A stretch of 64,000 bases of DNA from CAIUPE01 sp037131735 (GTDB lineage: Bacteria > Pseudomonadota > Alphaproteobacteria > Rhizobiales > Beijerinckiaceae): positions 216,548 to 280,547 of the forward strand of contig JBAXQM010000002.1 of assembly GCA_037131735.1 (NCBI GenBank), in the 5' to 3' direction. Shown here piece by piece: positions 16,810 through 26,187 of this stretch. The notes beneath the pieces are model-generated. The model was not told the DNA's origin. It ran no database searches and saw only the letters and a program-made list of their open reading frames with translations. Numbering within the stretch: position 1 is the stretch's first letter; each line of letters starts with the position of its first letter. The position numbers and the translations under genes were made by a program.

Positions 16810-18102
16810 ATGAAAATGCTGAAAAAAATATTCTTAATAAGACAAATAATAATTTATCATTTTTTTCAGGAAAAAAAATTTAAAACATCCTCTGCATATC
16901 TATTAAAATATGTTATTGAAACTATCTTTCGTGCGAAAAGTGATTTGCCAAAAGCAACTTTGTTTTTACAGAAACTTGCGTCAATTGATCCAAATAATAA
17001 AAAGATATTATTTTTCATTTTATTAATTGAATATTATGAGGCTGCATTATTGAAGATTCAATCAATAAATTTAGAGAATAAAAAATATACGCAAATTGAT
17101 CAAAAACGAATAAAGAAAATTATTCTCCCAATGGCAGCTTGGAATCAGGATAACGTAATTAAATCGCTTTCATCGTTAAAAAGCATATTCAAAAATAATA
17201 TTTCAAATTTTTCGGTAGTATATTTTACAACTCTTCAAGATTATCTTAATAATAGGGCCGCATTTGAAGATATGAAAGACAATTTGATCTTATTTATACT
17301 TCCCAATAGTCTTATATCTTTAACGCAGTCCGATACAAATCTCAAATACTTCATTTTATCTTTGTGTCAATCTATTGCGTTGGAATATGCGCGATTAACC
17401 CAACAATTTTATACTACTGCGTTTTCCGATACCTATTATAGTAAAGGTTTTTTCGATAAATTAATTATGAAGTATAATTCCGAATTTCAAGACGTAATAT
17501 TTTACGGATCTATCAACTCAAATAACATAGACACTTCCAAAGACGATATCGATAAGTTTAATTATGCATTCTATCATTTGTCAAATCGAATAACGGATAA
17601 TGTAAATATTTCTAATCGATTTATCAGGGCAGGCACATCTGGTATATTTAGGTTTTGTCGCGATGTTATATACTTTAATGGTATTCATTATAATATAGGA
17701 TTATTAGATCTAGAAAAATTAAATATATCCCATCAAAGGTTCTATGGTCCGATTGACAGTGATTTTTATCATCTATTTAAAAATGAAATTAAATTTACAA
17801 TTGTCGACTTTGATGACAATCTCTTTTGCCTAACCGAGGAAAATATTACATATAATTACGAGTTAGCTTATAAGAAAAAACATAAGGGGCTACAAGAACA
17901 ATTGCCGAAAAATTTATCAAATTACCAAAGAAAAATTGCGGAGGATGTTTTTAAGAATGGATTTAAAATTTTCCCCCCAAATAATTTTTGTAATTTAAAT
18001 GTATTTTTTTTAAATTTGGATTTCGATTCAAATGAAGTATTCTTCGGTGAGCGAGGGGGTGCAAAGAATGAAAGTTCCATTCTTGGATTTAAGACCAAGT
18101 AG
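16810..18102 (+). CDS. Unrecognised protein, possibly a glycan-locus enzyme
   Basis: About 430 residues from the ATG at 16810, chosen because AAAGGA lies some 9 bases upstream; a start at 16768 would overlap the previous gene. No known domain is evident. The N-terminal third is helical and basic; the middle has IILPMAAWNQDNVIKSLSSL and VVYFTTLQDYL, which could be the first strands of a transferase fold; later HYNIGLLDLEKLN and FYGPIDSDFYHLF stand out as conserved-looking. Very AT-rich codons. Its 3' end overlaps the DegT gene by 35 bases. It may belong to an uncharacterised glycosyltransferase-like family, but I cannot assign it. Confidence 0.6.
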   Translation: MKMLKKIFLIRQIIIYHFFQEKKFKTSSAYLLKYVIETIFRAKSDLPKATLFLQKLASIDPNNKKILFFILLIEYYEAALLKIQSINLENKKYTQIDQKRIKKIILPMAAWNQDNVIKSLSSLKSIFKNNISNFSVVYFTTLQDYLNNRAAFEDMKDNLILFILPNSLISLTQSDTNLKYFILSLCQSIALEYARLTQQFYTTAFSDTYYSKGFFDKLIMKYNSEFQDVIFYGSINSNNIDTSKDDIDKFNYAFYHLSNRITDNVNISNRFIRAGTSGIFRFCRDVIYFNGIHYNIGLLDLEKLNISHQRFYGPIDSDFYHLFKNEIKFTIVDFDDNLFCLTEENITYNYELAYKKKHKGLQEQLPKNLSNYQRKIAEDVFKNGFKIFPPNNFCNLNVFFLNLDFDSNEVFFGERGGAKNESSILGFKTK

Positions 18103-19174
18103 TCATGATGAAAAGATATCGCTTCTTCGTTCGATTGAAATAGTTATTGACCATGGCAAATTTATTCTTGGTCCCGAAGTTAGAGAGTTTGAATTTGCGA
18201 TATCTAATTACGTTGATAGAAAGTATGCGATAGGCGTTTCAAGCGGAACCGATGCCCTGATACTCGCAATGCGTGCGTTGAATATTGGGATCGGTGACGA
18301 AGTTATCGTGCCTTGCTTGTGTTGGGTTGCAGTAATAAATGCAGTTATAGCGGTTGGTGCAAAGCCGGTGTTTGCGGAAGTGTTGTATGATTTAAATTTA
18401 TCACCAAAAAGCATTGTTCAGAAAATTTCAGATAGGACCAAAGCTGTTATTGCGGTTCATTCATCAGGCCGCATGTGCGACATTCGAGAAATCAGTGAAA
18501 TTTGTAGATTAAGAAACCTTTTCTTAATTGAGGATGGATCTCAATCGTTTGGTGCAAAGAGAGATAAGGTTCAATGTGGTAGTACAGGTATAGTAAGTTG
18601 TTTTAGTATGAATCCTATGAAAATTCTAGGTGGTTTCGGCGAAGCGGGCGTGATTCTAACAAATGAGGAAAATATCTATAAAAAAATCTTAATACTTAGA
18701 AACCAGGGTATGATAGACAGAGATAGATGTGAAATTCCTAGCTCAAATATGCGCTTAGATACGATACAAGCAGCTATTTTATTAAATAAGTTGAAAAATT
18801 CTGAAAAAAAAATATTAGATCGGAGAAAATTGGCGGATTATTATAATAAAAGATTGAGAAATTATGTATTTACTCCGTCTGATCCGGACGGCGGTCGTCA
18901 CGTATATTTTGTTTATACTATTCAATCAGAAAATAGGAACGAATTGGAAAAATATTTGTTCGATCAAGGAATTGAGACCAGAGTTAGAGATAAAATATTG
19001 TTGCCAAAACATAACGCATTTAAGCATTTCAGTAATGAAGAGTATGCGGCTTCAAAATTAGTTGCCGATAAGATGATATCATTACCTTTTTATGAAACGA
19101 TGAGCTATAGCCAAATTGACTATGTTTGTGATAGGATAACCAATTATTTCAGCTTTACGGCAAATAAGAAATGA
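18068..19174 (+). CDS. DegT/DnrJ/EryC1/StrS aminotransferase
   Basis: 368 residues from the ATG at 18068, in a GGGGG-containing ribosome-binding context and giving the standard N-terminus MKVPFLDLRPS. PLP fold features: SSGTDALILAM (about 58-68), EDGSQSFGA (155-163; cofactor-ring aspartate), and lysine 185 in MNPMKILGGFGEAG, the Schiff-base lysine. These enzymes aminate keto-deoxy sugars, usually on nucleotide sugars. The WbuC cupin gene overlaps its stop in ATGA. With a formyltransferase at 23577 in the same AT-rich segment, an N-acyl or N-formyl amino sugar is a plausible product. Confidence 0.85.
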   Translation: MKVPFLDLRPSSHDEKISLLRSIEIVIDHGKFILGPEVREFEFAISNYVDRKYAIGVSSGTDALILAMRALNIGIGDEVIVPCLCWVAVINAVIAVGAKPVFAEVLYDLNLSPKSIVQKISDRTKAVIAVHSSGRMCDIREISEICRLRNLFLIEDGSQSFGAKRDKVQCGSTGIVSCFSMNPMKILGGFGEAGVILTNEENIYKKILILRNQGMIDRDRCEIPSSNMRLDTIQAAILLNKLKNSEKKILDRRKLADYYNKRLRNYVFTPSDPDGGRHVYFVYTIQSENRNELEKYLFDQGIETRVRDKILLPKHNAFKHFSNEEYAASKLVADKMISLPFYETMSYSQIDYVCDRITNYFSFTANKK

Positions 19175-19674
19175 AACCTTCAAAAAAAGCAAATCAAATA
19201 GAGATTTTACCTAAGGTAGTATCAGATTTTGAAATTTCTGAATTAATTGAATTGTCAAAGATTGCACTTAATAAACGTTCCCGAATTTGCCTTCATAAAG
19301 ATCATTCTGATATTTTCCAGCAGATGTTAATCTGTATAAGATCAAATTCGTATGTTGTTCCACATAGACAAAATGGCAAATTAAAATCCTATATAATTCT
19401 AAAAGGTTCGCTTAATCTTTATTTTTTTGATAATGATGGGAATGTTAGTAGAATAATTACATTGGATCGTAAATCTAAAATTGTCCGCTATGATGCTTCG
19501 ATTTGGCATACAATTATGACTTATAATTGTAAATTATGTTTGTATATCGAAACAATAGACGGTCCATATATACGAAAGGATACTGAATGGGCAAATTGGG
19601 CGCCAACTGATGAAGACGCAATTAATGCAAAGATTTATAAGCGAAAATTGAGTCGAAGCACGATGCCTGAGTAA
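19171..19674 (+). CDS. wbuC: WbuC-family cupin protein
   Basis: 167 residues, overlapping the aminotransferase gene by ATGA. A cupin barrel is visible: SYVVPHRQNGK with the first metal-type histidine, YIILKGSLNLYFFDNDGNVS, and the second-motif WHT in ASIWHTIM, then YIETIDGPYIRKDTEWANWAP, the latter ending being characteristic of WbuC proteins. WbuC genes are common in O-antigen clusters, where their reaction remains uncertain. Position directly after DegT supports a role in amino-sugar formation. The C-terminus is short and basic. Confidence 0.75.
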   Translation: MKPSKKANQIEILPKVVSDFEISELIELSKIALNKRSRICLHKDHSDIFQQMLICIRSNSYVVPHRQNGKLKSYIILKGSLNLYFFDNDGNVSRIITLDRKSKIVRYDASIWHTIMTYNCKLCLYIETIDGPYIRKDTEWANWAPTDEDAINAKIYKRKLSRSTMPE

Positions 19675-20043
19675 GTAAAAAAATTTATAATTAAATTTTT
19701 TCATTTTCTATCTTCCAAAATTTAACTATTGATCTCTCAGAATTTGTCTCATCTTACAAAATTCAAACTATCTGATTTTCACGCAATCATTGCAAAATGT
19801 GTAGAAACTAAAACGGAATTAACTCAAGGAAATCTTAATTTTTTGTTTAACTATATTGCTTCCATTTGTTTGTTGCTATAGTGATCACTATACATGTATT
19901 TTAAAAATCATTTAATAAAAATTAAAGATAAATAACTATAATGTACGGCAACTAAACTGATACTTTCTGATCTAAAGATAACTCTGAATACTTTAGTCTG
20001 TCACCGTGATTTAATATTTGTAAAAGATACATTTGGGGATAAA
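19675..20043. other. AT-rich intergenic stretch with no gene seen
   Basis: 369 bases, strongly A/T-rich, between the WbuC and GT2 genes. I see no long open frame, no convincing hairpin terminator and no tRNA. A promoter for the downstream gene is likely somewhere here, but no consensus can be defended. Confidence 0.5.
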
Positions 20044-20994
20044 ATGACGATGATATCGGTAATCATACCTAATTATAATCATGGAAAATTTTTAGAACAA
20101 TCTACAATATCCGTCCTAAATCAGTCTAATTCTGATTTTGAAATTATAATAGTTAATGATGGATCAACTGATGATAGTTTAGATGTCATTCTGAGCTTAC
20201 AACGTCAAGACAAAAGGGTTAAGTTAATTAATTTAGAAAATAATTGTGGAATGATCAATGCAATAAATATTGGAATCAAAGCGAGTATAGGTAAATACTT
20301 TTTTGGATTAGCCGCAGATGATTTTTTGATTAGTAAGAATTTTTTTTCCGATGCGGTTCAAGCTTTATCAATATCTGAATGTACCGGGTTTTTTGGCAAA
20401 ACAGAGATTGTGGATCAGTCTTTCAGTAAACGGATAGGATTTTTGGGATCATCGAAGCGCGATGGTTTAATAAATAAAAAAGATGTTTTAAAGGATTTTT
20501 TATTATCAAAGATATTTATACCTGGATCTTCATCGATTTGGAAAAAGGAGGAGATATTAAAAATAGGCTTATTTGATGAAACATTAGGACCGCAAGCGGA
20601 TTATTTTGTAAATCATTTTATAGCAATTCTTGGAGGTGTTGTATTTCATGATAATGTATATACTTGTATGCGTAGTTTTGAGAACAGTTATGGAAATTCA
20701 ATTGATCCGATCCAATATTTAAATAACCACTCAAAAATAATTGATAGAATTTTAGCGGAAAATATTGTTGATTGTGATTATCTTGTAAAAAATTGGAAAT
20801 TAAGAGTAATAGAAAATGTCTTCCCTGAAAAACGAGTGGCTAAATATTTAGGCAATGTAAAAAAGATAAATGAACGGGCGCATATTTATAAATTGCCGAA
20901 AGAATTGAGATTCATTATCAGTCAATTAAACGATTATGATGTTCAATTTAAAGAAAATCTAAACGTGGCAAAAAAAATAATGAAAATTTTCTAG
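20044..20994 (+). CDS. Family 2 glycosyltransferase
   Basis: 316 residues with a textbook GT2 N-terminus: ISVIIPNYNHGKFLEQ, SVLNQSNSDFEIIIVNDGST (nucleotide-binding aspartate in NDGSTDDS), and LAADDFLI as the DxD-like metal site (about 90-97), then FFGKTEIVD. The C-terminal third is basic and predicted to be near the membrane. GGGGA lies upstream of the ATG. It is flanked by two gene-poor gaps, so it may be transcribed alone. Acceptor and donor are not predictable from sequence. Confidence 0.88.
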   Translation: MTMISVIIPNYNHGKFLEQSTISVLNQSNSDFEIIIVNDGSTDDSLDVILSLQRQDKRVKLINLENNCGMINAINIGIKASIGKYFFGLAADDFLISKNFFSDAVQALSISECTGFFGKTEIVDQSFSKRIGFLGSSKRDGLINKKDVLKDFLLSKIFIPGSSSIWKKEEILKIGLFDETLGPQADYFVNHFIAILGGVVFHDNVYTCMRSFENSYGNSIDPIQYLNNHSKIIDRILAENIVDCDYLVKNWKLRVIENVFPEKRVAKYLGNVKKINERAHIYKLPKELRFIISQLNDYDVQFKENLNVAKKIMKIF

Positions 20995-21399
20995 ATAAGT
21001 TCGAATTATATAATTTTTACATATAAGAAATTTATACACTGATTTTGGAAATTTACAATGTGTAAACTTGTCAAAAGCTTCTTGTTAATTCTTGAACTGA
21101 TAGGCCAACTTTCAATTAGATCTACCGATGCTTCAGCTGATATTAACGATAGCAGATTTCCGTTTTGTCAAATAAGTAAAAGAAACAGTCACAGATTGGT
21201 GAAAAACTTCGGCTTGGTGAGCCATTCATCATTCCGCATAGCGCTTGCAATTCCGGCTTATGGTACCGTTGCCGGAAATATGTGATCCTATCGTAATTAA
21301 TGATGGGCCTTGGTACTACTTAAGCTGTCGAATTTTTATTTCTAGCGTTCAATATTCCGTGGTTAAATATGATGGGATGATATTTAAATTAATTCCATA
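20995..21399. other. Gene-poor AT-rich stretch with no support for coding
   Basis: Between the GT2 stop and a decayed transposase. A 75-codon open frame occurs at 21058-21285 but has no recognisable motif, no strong ribosome-binding site and neighbours that are debris, so I do not call it a gene. Possibly more remnant DNA from the adjacent insertion sequence. Confidence 0.45.
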
Positions 21400-21860
21400 T
21401 CAATTGTATCGTATGATGTTCCGTCCGCAGAATGTTTCCGACCATGTATTGATCAAGCTATTCATACAGGACTGTTTAGTTGTAAGGCTCGATGTAGGCA
21501 TTCTGCTGCGGTTTGTAATGTTGGATGTGCTGGTTCTTGATATTGTGCGTCTTGGCCCACTCCAGAAGCTTTTGACAGACTTATTTCGGTCCATTGTGCC
21601 CCCTTCACTCACCGGCTTATTTTGCCATTAGGTGATCGAATTCAAGCTTCAAATGAAGCGATTTGCTGGTAATAAAGAATCAAAATTGATTTCCAGGACT
21701 TCATAATTGAAATCGTTCCGCACATTCATTAAATCTAGAATTTGTTGTCGTGATGTCCATCAGACAGGAAGTTTATTTCCATTTTTTGGGGTGCATCTGG
21801 AGCAACCAGCTCTTCGCGTTCCTCTAGCGTGATGTGTTTGGGTTGTTTAATCTGCAGAAT
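21400..21860 (-). pseudogene. Decayed IS3-family transposase (orfB fragment)
   Basis: Read on the minus strand in shifting frames, this segment contains blocks of an IS3-type DDE transposase: VRNDFNYEVLEINFDSLLPANR resembles the first catalytic strand region, HNGPK corresponds to the DNGP(E) block, and LLEWAKTHNIKNQHIQ followed by KPQQNAYIEPYN corresponds to the third acidic-residue block. Stops and frame changes interrupt it throughout, so it is not functional. It is different in sequence from the complete IS at 24981-26246. Confidence 0.75.
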
Positions 21861-21909
21861 GCCCCCTGATCCCCATTAATCCTATGGACTATTTTATGAC
21901 AAAAGCCGT

Positions 21910-22515
21910 AAATCCTATGGACAATTTTTTAACCTAAGCCGTGCCGTTTGACGTTGCGGAGTTGAAAAATGCGCAGCCCAAAGGCTCATATCTTGCGATT
22001 ATTGGTCTTTCCGATTTGAAGATGTCCAATCCATTCGTTCTCCGACTGCCATTTGGGTCTAGATTGACAGAAAGTTTTGCTGTGGCCGAAGATCAGGCAT
22101 GAAACGCGACGAAGACAACTAGTCTCCTGACCGCTTCTTCAGTCATTCGCTTGCGCTAAGATGACCGTTCAATTTTTTAAAATGGACTTCTTTCAGAAGC
22201 ATACTCTGCAAGCTAGAATAGACAAGCATCTGGCAAAGAAACCAGTTACCGCTATTAAGCGCGTTTAGCCTCGAATGCATAAATTCAAGCAAGCATATTG
22301 ATGCGCAATTTGTAAATTAAAGCCGAATTTATGCCGTGCGCCTATTGATGCTTGGCTACCGAAATTACGCCATCCGCCTGCTCCAAAATGCCAACACTTC
22401 ATTGTATCTGCTAACTCTCACCTCGCCCACCCCCTTGTTCAACCTGCCGATAAAGTTCTACCTGTTGAATCCGCCAATCAAAGAGGGCAAGGCTTTCAAG
22501 TTTATGCTGATTTTT
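21910..22515. repeat. Diverged 600-bp duplicated segment, copy B
   Basis: Partner of 14060-14665, in the same orientation. It begins near a short tandem pair of AATCCTATGGAC (about 21883 and 21911), directly beside the decayed transposase. The reading frame that spans copy A for 68 codons is here closed by a stop after about 50 codons. The two copies are about 7.85 kb apart and enclose six intact glycan genes, which suggests that the intervening block moved or duplicated with them. Confidence 0.7.
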
Positions 22516-22689
22516 TTCAATATTAAATATATTGGGCGAAATTCAAATATATGCTAAGCATTACAAGCATTTAAGTACCTAAAAATTTTTTCTATTGAGA
22601 ACGAAATCTTGAAAAGGGTAAAAAGATGGGTTATAAAAATTGAAGGGTAAAGCTCGTGTAAAATCCCATTGGAAAGGTGAGTTAACAAA

Positions 22690-23580
22690 ATGGCTGTTAA
22701 GACATATTATGGCGAATCGTTCGGTAAAACAGTTCTTGAAATTTATACGGAAAATAAATCTAAAAATACAAAAATTACTCATCGTCGTCTTGAGGACCAG
22801 GATGCCTATGATACGTGGCATCTTTCATATTATCTGAAGGAGATTCTAAGAACACGAAACTTTATAAATTCCGGAGTAGAATCTCTAGAAAAACTTGAGA
22901 GAAAAGATAAAAATCTAATCTCATACCTTATTCTTGCTTCAAACCCAGATCTTCTTGATGTTGTGGAGATCGGTAGTTCTCTCTTCGAGATGATTGATGG
23001 ACTAAGAGCAGTAAATGAATTTTCAAAAAATAAAAATATATTTAATTTAGATTTAGAGAACTTCAATTATGTGGGGATAGAGCTTTCGAATTTATTGAGA
23101 GATGCAACCAGAAATCTATATCCCAATCATAAAATTAAACTCTACGAAACGGTGGATCAATTTCAAGAGCCAATTGGCTTTTTATGTGATAGAAGTGTTA
23201 CAAATTACGCGCTTGAGACGTGTGAGGAGTTATCTGATTTAATGAATAGGGCTCAGGTTTGCTATCTCAATACGTATTTTTCGAAAAAGCAAACTTTTAT
23301 AACGTCGCGTTTGGGTAAAAAAGTTACTTATTTTTCGCTTCAAGATGTTTGTAAATTATCAACGAAGCCAATCTATCATATTTACGGCGAAAAGGCACCG
23401 GGCCCCTTTTCGGGTGAAGATATTTCTCGTGGCAATAGTGTGTTAGAGGGGTTCTTTATTTGTGCAAATGAAGCGAGGGTTTTGAAATTTTTTGAATATG
23501 CAAATTTGGATCCGGAATTTAGCTCGTTTTTTTTAGAAAAGAATATTAAAATGAAATTAGCAAAAGAGTTAGTTGAATGA
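22690..23580 (+). CDS. Putative SAM-methyltransferase-like protein, unrecognised family
   Basis: 296 residues; the ATG follows AGGTGAG by a suitable distance. A Rossmann-like stretch is visible: LLDVVEIGSSLFEMIDGL (motif I-like, with EIGSS for the usual DxGxG) then FNYVGIELSNLLRDATR, whose ExS matches the acidic strand-2 end of SAM enzymes. Later CDRSVTNYALETCEELSDLM and YFSLQDVCKLS lack a clear match. It overlaps the formyltransferase by ATGA, so the two probably act in one route. Methylation of a sugar is a guess from the fold pattern; no substrate motif is seen. Confidence 0.6.
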   Translation: MAVKTYYGESFGKTVLEIYTENKSKNTKITHRRLEDQDAYDTWHLSYYLKEILRTRNFINSGVESLEKLERKDKNLISYLILASNPDLLDVVEIGSSLFEMIDGLRAVNEFSKNKNIFNLDLENFNYVGIELSNLLRDATRNLYPNHKIKLYETVDQFQEPIGFLCDRSVTNYALETCEELSDLMNRAQVCYLNTYFSKKQTFITSRLGKKVTYFSLQDVCKLSTKPIYHIYGEKAPGPFSGEDISRGNSVLEGFFICANEARVLKFFEYANLDPEFSSFFLEKNIKMKLAKELVE

Positions 23581-24326
23581 CGACAATGTTAATTTTTGCT
23601 GCAAAAAAAGTTGGATTATCTTGTTTAAGTTTCCTTTTTGAAGCCGGTGAAAAAATTGAACTCGTAATTATTTCAAATGAGCAAGAAATTGAATTAATTG
23701 AATTTTGTTCCTCTAACAAAATTAATTATTTAATATTTTCTGATGATAGCCTTAACAAGATAATTGCGAATAAAAGAAAATATGGTTGGATATTAAATTT
23801 ATGGAGTCCACATAAGTTACCAATCGAATTGTTAAGCATGGCTGGATGTAGGGTTAACTTGCATCCAAGCTTAGTTCCTCACTGTCGAGGGAATGATTGT
23901 GCCGCCTGGGCGATACGAAGTGGTGCTCCGATTGGTGTAAGTATATTAGAGATGAACAGTTTAATTGACGACGCAGGGATTTATATTCAAAAGGAATTGA
24001 AATTGAATTATATCTTAAAAGGTCGTGAATTGCATGAATTATTACAGAATGCCCTAATTGATTTGTTTTTAGAGAATTGGAATGCTATTAAGTTAGGTGC
24101 TTTGCAGCCATATGCACAATCGGTTGGCGGTTCATATTTTACGAGGCACCAAACAGAGATGGATCGATTTAAAAATTGCTCCGAGGTTTTGAGATTAGAT
24201 GATACTATCCGTTGGATTCGATCGCATGATTTTTTTCCCGGTACAACGGCTGAAGTAGAAATAGATGGAATTATTTATTCGTTGCAATTGGAATTAAAGG
24301 AAATTAGAAAAATTAATATCATATAA
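23577..24326 (+). CDS. Formyltransferase-like protein (sugar N-formyl or related)
   Basis: 249 residues of the formyl_trans fold, as in methionyl-tRNA and nucleotide-sugar N-formyltransferases using N10-formyl-tetrahydrofolate. The catalytic triad equivalents are visible: N94 and H96 in CRVNLHPSLVPHCRGND and D132 in SLIDDAGIY, about 35 residues later as in the family. It stops well before a second domain, which is expected for sugar formyltransferases lacking a tRNA-binding C-terminus. It is coupled (ATGA overlap) to the methyltransferase-like gene. With the DegT aminotransferase at 18068, formation of a formamido sugar is a reasonable inference. Confidence 0.75.
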   Translation: MTTMLIFAAKKVGLSCLSFLFEAGEKIELVIISNEQEIELIEFCSSNKINYLIFSDDSLNKIIANKRKYGWILNLWSPHKLPIELLSMAGCRVNLHPSLVPHCRGNDCAAWAIRSGAPIGVSILEMNSLIDDAGIYIQKELKLNYILKGRELHELLQNALIDLFLENWNAIKLGALQPYAQSVGGSYFTRHQTEMDRFKNCSEVLRLDDTIRWIRSHDFFPGTTAEVEIDGIIYSLQLELKEIRKINII

Positions 24327-24980
24327 TCTTTAATAAAATGAATTAAATATCTAAAAAAGGGTATTTTTAAAAAATCATATTTATGCTTTATTTGTTTCAA
24401 TAGAAAAATATAGCCTGCTGTTTAAAAATATATCAGTAGACGAAATGCTTATGTAAGCTATTTTTTTTAATTTTTATTATTCAATTTTGTGTCATCATAA
24501 AATTTCATGTTATAATAAGTTTAAATAAAGAGAAAGAACTAATGGTTAGCTAATACGGTGGTTGCGATCGAAATTTGCCTATAAATGGCTTTTATACGAA
24601 ATATTGATTTGTAAGTAACCTTGGATAAATACAGTTTTTATTGCGAGAATAATGCATGCTAGCGCTATTTCTCCGAATCTAATTTAGAATTTGATTATGT
24701 GCTAGTAATCATTTGTATTGAATATAGTTTTGTCTATTACCAAAGATGCAATGGACGCCGCAAGTTAACAAAAATGGATAAAGAAAATTTTATCATTGGC
24801 GTGCATGAAGAACGGAGATTGTGGGATAATTCAATTTTTAGTTGTTACACTGTCATTGCAAAATCGTCCCGTATTGTGTTATAATTTGAGAGTGATCTTA
24901 TATTGCTACCGTGAGATAAATTTATTCACTTATAGACTTTTATATTGCTAGCTGTTCTTCGGGTTATATAATTCACAGCT
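24327..24980. other. AT-rich stretch before the IS, no gene called
   Basis: 654 bases of strongly A/T-rich sequence between the formyltransferase stop and the left end of the insertion sequence. A 61-codon open frame at 24699-24884 has no motif or ribosome-binding site and is not called. No hairpin or tRNA was seen. Confidence 0.45.
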
Positions 24981-25041
24981 TGACCTGAGCCCCTGAACTT
25001 CTCCCAGATTTTGGTAGAGTCCGTCACAAAGGAGGCGGACG

Positions 25042-25326
25042 ATGAAGCGCTCACGGTTCACTGAAGAACAGATTATCGGGATTTTGAAGGAGCAGGAGGC
25101 AGGTGCCAAGACGCCAGATGTTTGCCGCAAATACGGCATCTCCGATGCGACGTTCTACAAATACAAGGCAAAATATGGCAGCATGGATGTATCCGATGCA
25201 CGCAAGCTGAAGGCACTCGAGGACGAGAACGCCAAGCTGAAGAAGCTTCTGGCTGAAGCCATGTTGGACAATGCCATTTTGAAAGATCAATCGGCCTATG
25301 AACGATTCACAGGATCGTTCACTTAA
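25042..25326 (+). CDS. IS3-family transposase OrfA (HTH, leucine zipper)
   Basis: 94 residues opening with RSRFTEEQIIGILKEQEAG and VCRKYGISDATFYKYKAKYG, the HTH of IS407-like OrfA proteins, followed by a zipper-like ALEDENAKLKKLLAEAMLDN that mediates dimerisation. A GGAGG ribosome-binding site precedes the ATG. The usual end near LKD is followed here by QSAYERFTGSFT and a stop at 25324-25326, before the poly-A slippage site. The atypical tail coincides with a perfect hairpin, so this copy appears to have a small insertion between the two frames. Confidence 0.9.
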   Translation: MKRSRFTEEQIIGILKEQEAGAKTPDVCRKYGISDATFYKYKAKYGSMDVSDARKLKALEDENAKLKKLLAEAMLDNAILKDQSAYERFTGSFT

Positions 25327-25350
25327 CGGCCTCATAATGCAAAAAAAAAG
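25299..25350 (+). other. Hairpin and A9G run between orfA and orfB
   Basis: TGAACGAT (25299-25306) and ATCGTTCA (25314-25321) form a perfect 8-bp stem with a 7-base loop, then nine consecutive A and a G at 25341-25350. In IS3 elements an A-run before orfB is the -1 frameshift site. Here orfA stops at 25326, before the run, and orfB lies in the same frame as orfA, so the normal transframe fusion cannot form. A short ATG-initiated frame at 25337 could still slip into orfB. Confidence 0.65.
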
Positions 25351-26187
25351 GTGACGCCCGATGTCAAGCGGGATGCGGTGGCCCATGCCATGCAAGAGCA
25401 TGGTGTGAGCCAGCGTCGGGCGTGCGAGGCATTATCTGTTGACCGGTCGAGCATGCGGTATCGCAGGGTTCGGACCGACGATGCCTCCATCCGTGAAGCG
25501 ATGAAGAAGGTTGCATCCGAGCGCCGACGCTTCGGCTCCCGCCGTATCCATGTGATGCTGGAACGCCAAGGGATCACCATGAACCTCAAGAAGCTTCGGC
25601 GGCTTTATCGAGAAGCGAAGTTGACAGTGCGCAAGCGTGGCGGCCGCAAGAGGGCTTTGGGAACAAGGAGACCATTGGCTTTGCCCTCCCACCCGAACGA
25701 GCGCTGGAGCCTGGATTTTGTCAGTGACGCTTTTACTGACGGACGCCGCTTCCGGGTTCTGGCCGTCGTGGATGACTGCAACCGCGAATGCCTGTGCCTC
25801 ATCGCGGACACATCGCGGTCGGGTGCCCGACTCGCCCGCGAGTTAGACGAGCTTATTACCAGACGGGCAAAGCCGAAGACGATTGTCTCCGACAACGGCA
25901 CGGAGATGACCAGCATGGCCATCCTCAAATGGTGCCAGCAGACCCATGTCGAATGGCATTACATCGCTCCCGGCAAACCTATTCAGAACGGATTTGTCGA
26001 GAGCTTCAACGGCAGCTTCCGCGACGAGTGTCTCAATGAGACCTTTTTCTCGTCGCTTGCTCAAGCCCGCGCCGCTATCGCTACTTGGAAGGAGGATTAC
26101 AACAGAAACCGACCCCACTCCTCGCTAGGCAACATCACGACCAACGAGTTCGCAACGAAAATGACACTGGAAAAACAGGCCGCTTAA
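25351..26187 (+). CDS. IS3-family transposase OrfB (DDE integrase core)
   Basis: 278 residues from a GTG at 25351. The N-terminus has the HTH_21 region (RRIHVMLERQGITMNLKKLR), then the retroviral-integrase-like DDE core: D in WSLDFVSDAF, D in VSDNGTEM and E in FVESFNGSFRDECL. The C-terminal NRNRPHSSLGNITTNEF is standard. It is complete. Normally OrfB is made as an OrfAB fusion by -1 frameshifting, but the orfA stop and intervening insertion in this copy would prevent that, so transposition competence is doubtful. Confidence 0.92.
   Translation: MTPDVKRDAVAHAMQEHGVSQRRACEALSVDRSSMRYRRVRTDDASIREAMKKVASERRRFGSRRIHVMLERQGITMNLKKLRRLYREAKLTVRKRGGRKRALGTRRPLALPSHPNERWSLDFVSDAFTDGRRFRVLAVVDDCNRECLCLIADTSRSGARLARELDELITRRAKPKTIVSDNGTEMTSMAILKWCQQTHVEWHYIAPGKPIQNGFVESFNGSFRDECLNETFFSSLAQARAAIATWKEDYNRNRPHSSLGNITTNEFATKMTLEKQAA

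Noticed and set aside
24699..24884. 61-codon frame upstream of the insertion sequence
   Set aside because: No ribosome-binding site, motif or conservation clue in AT-rich DNA where short frames are common.
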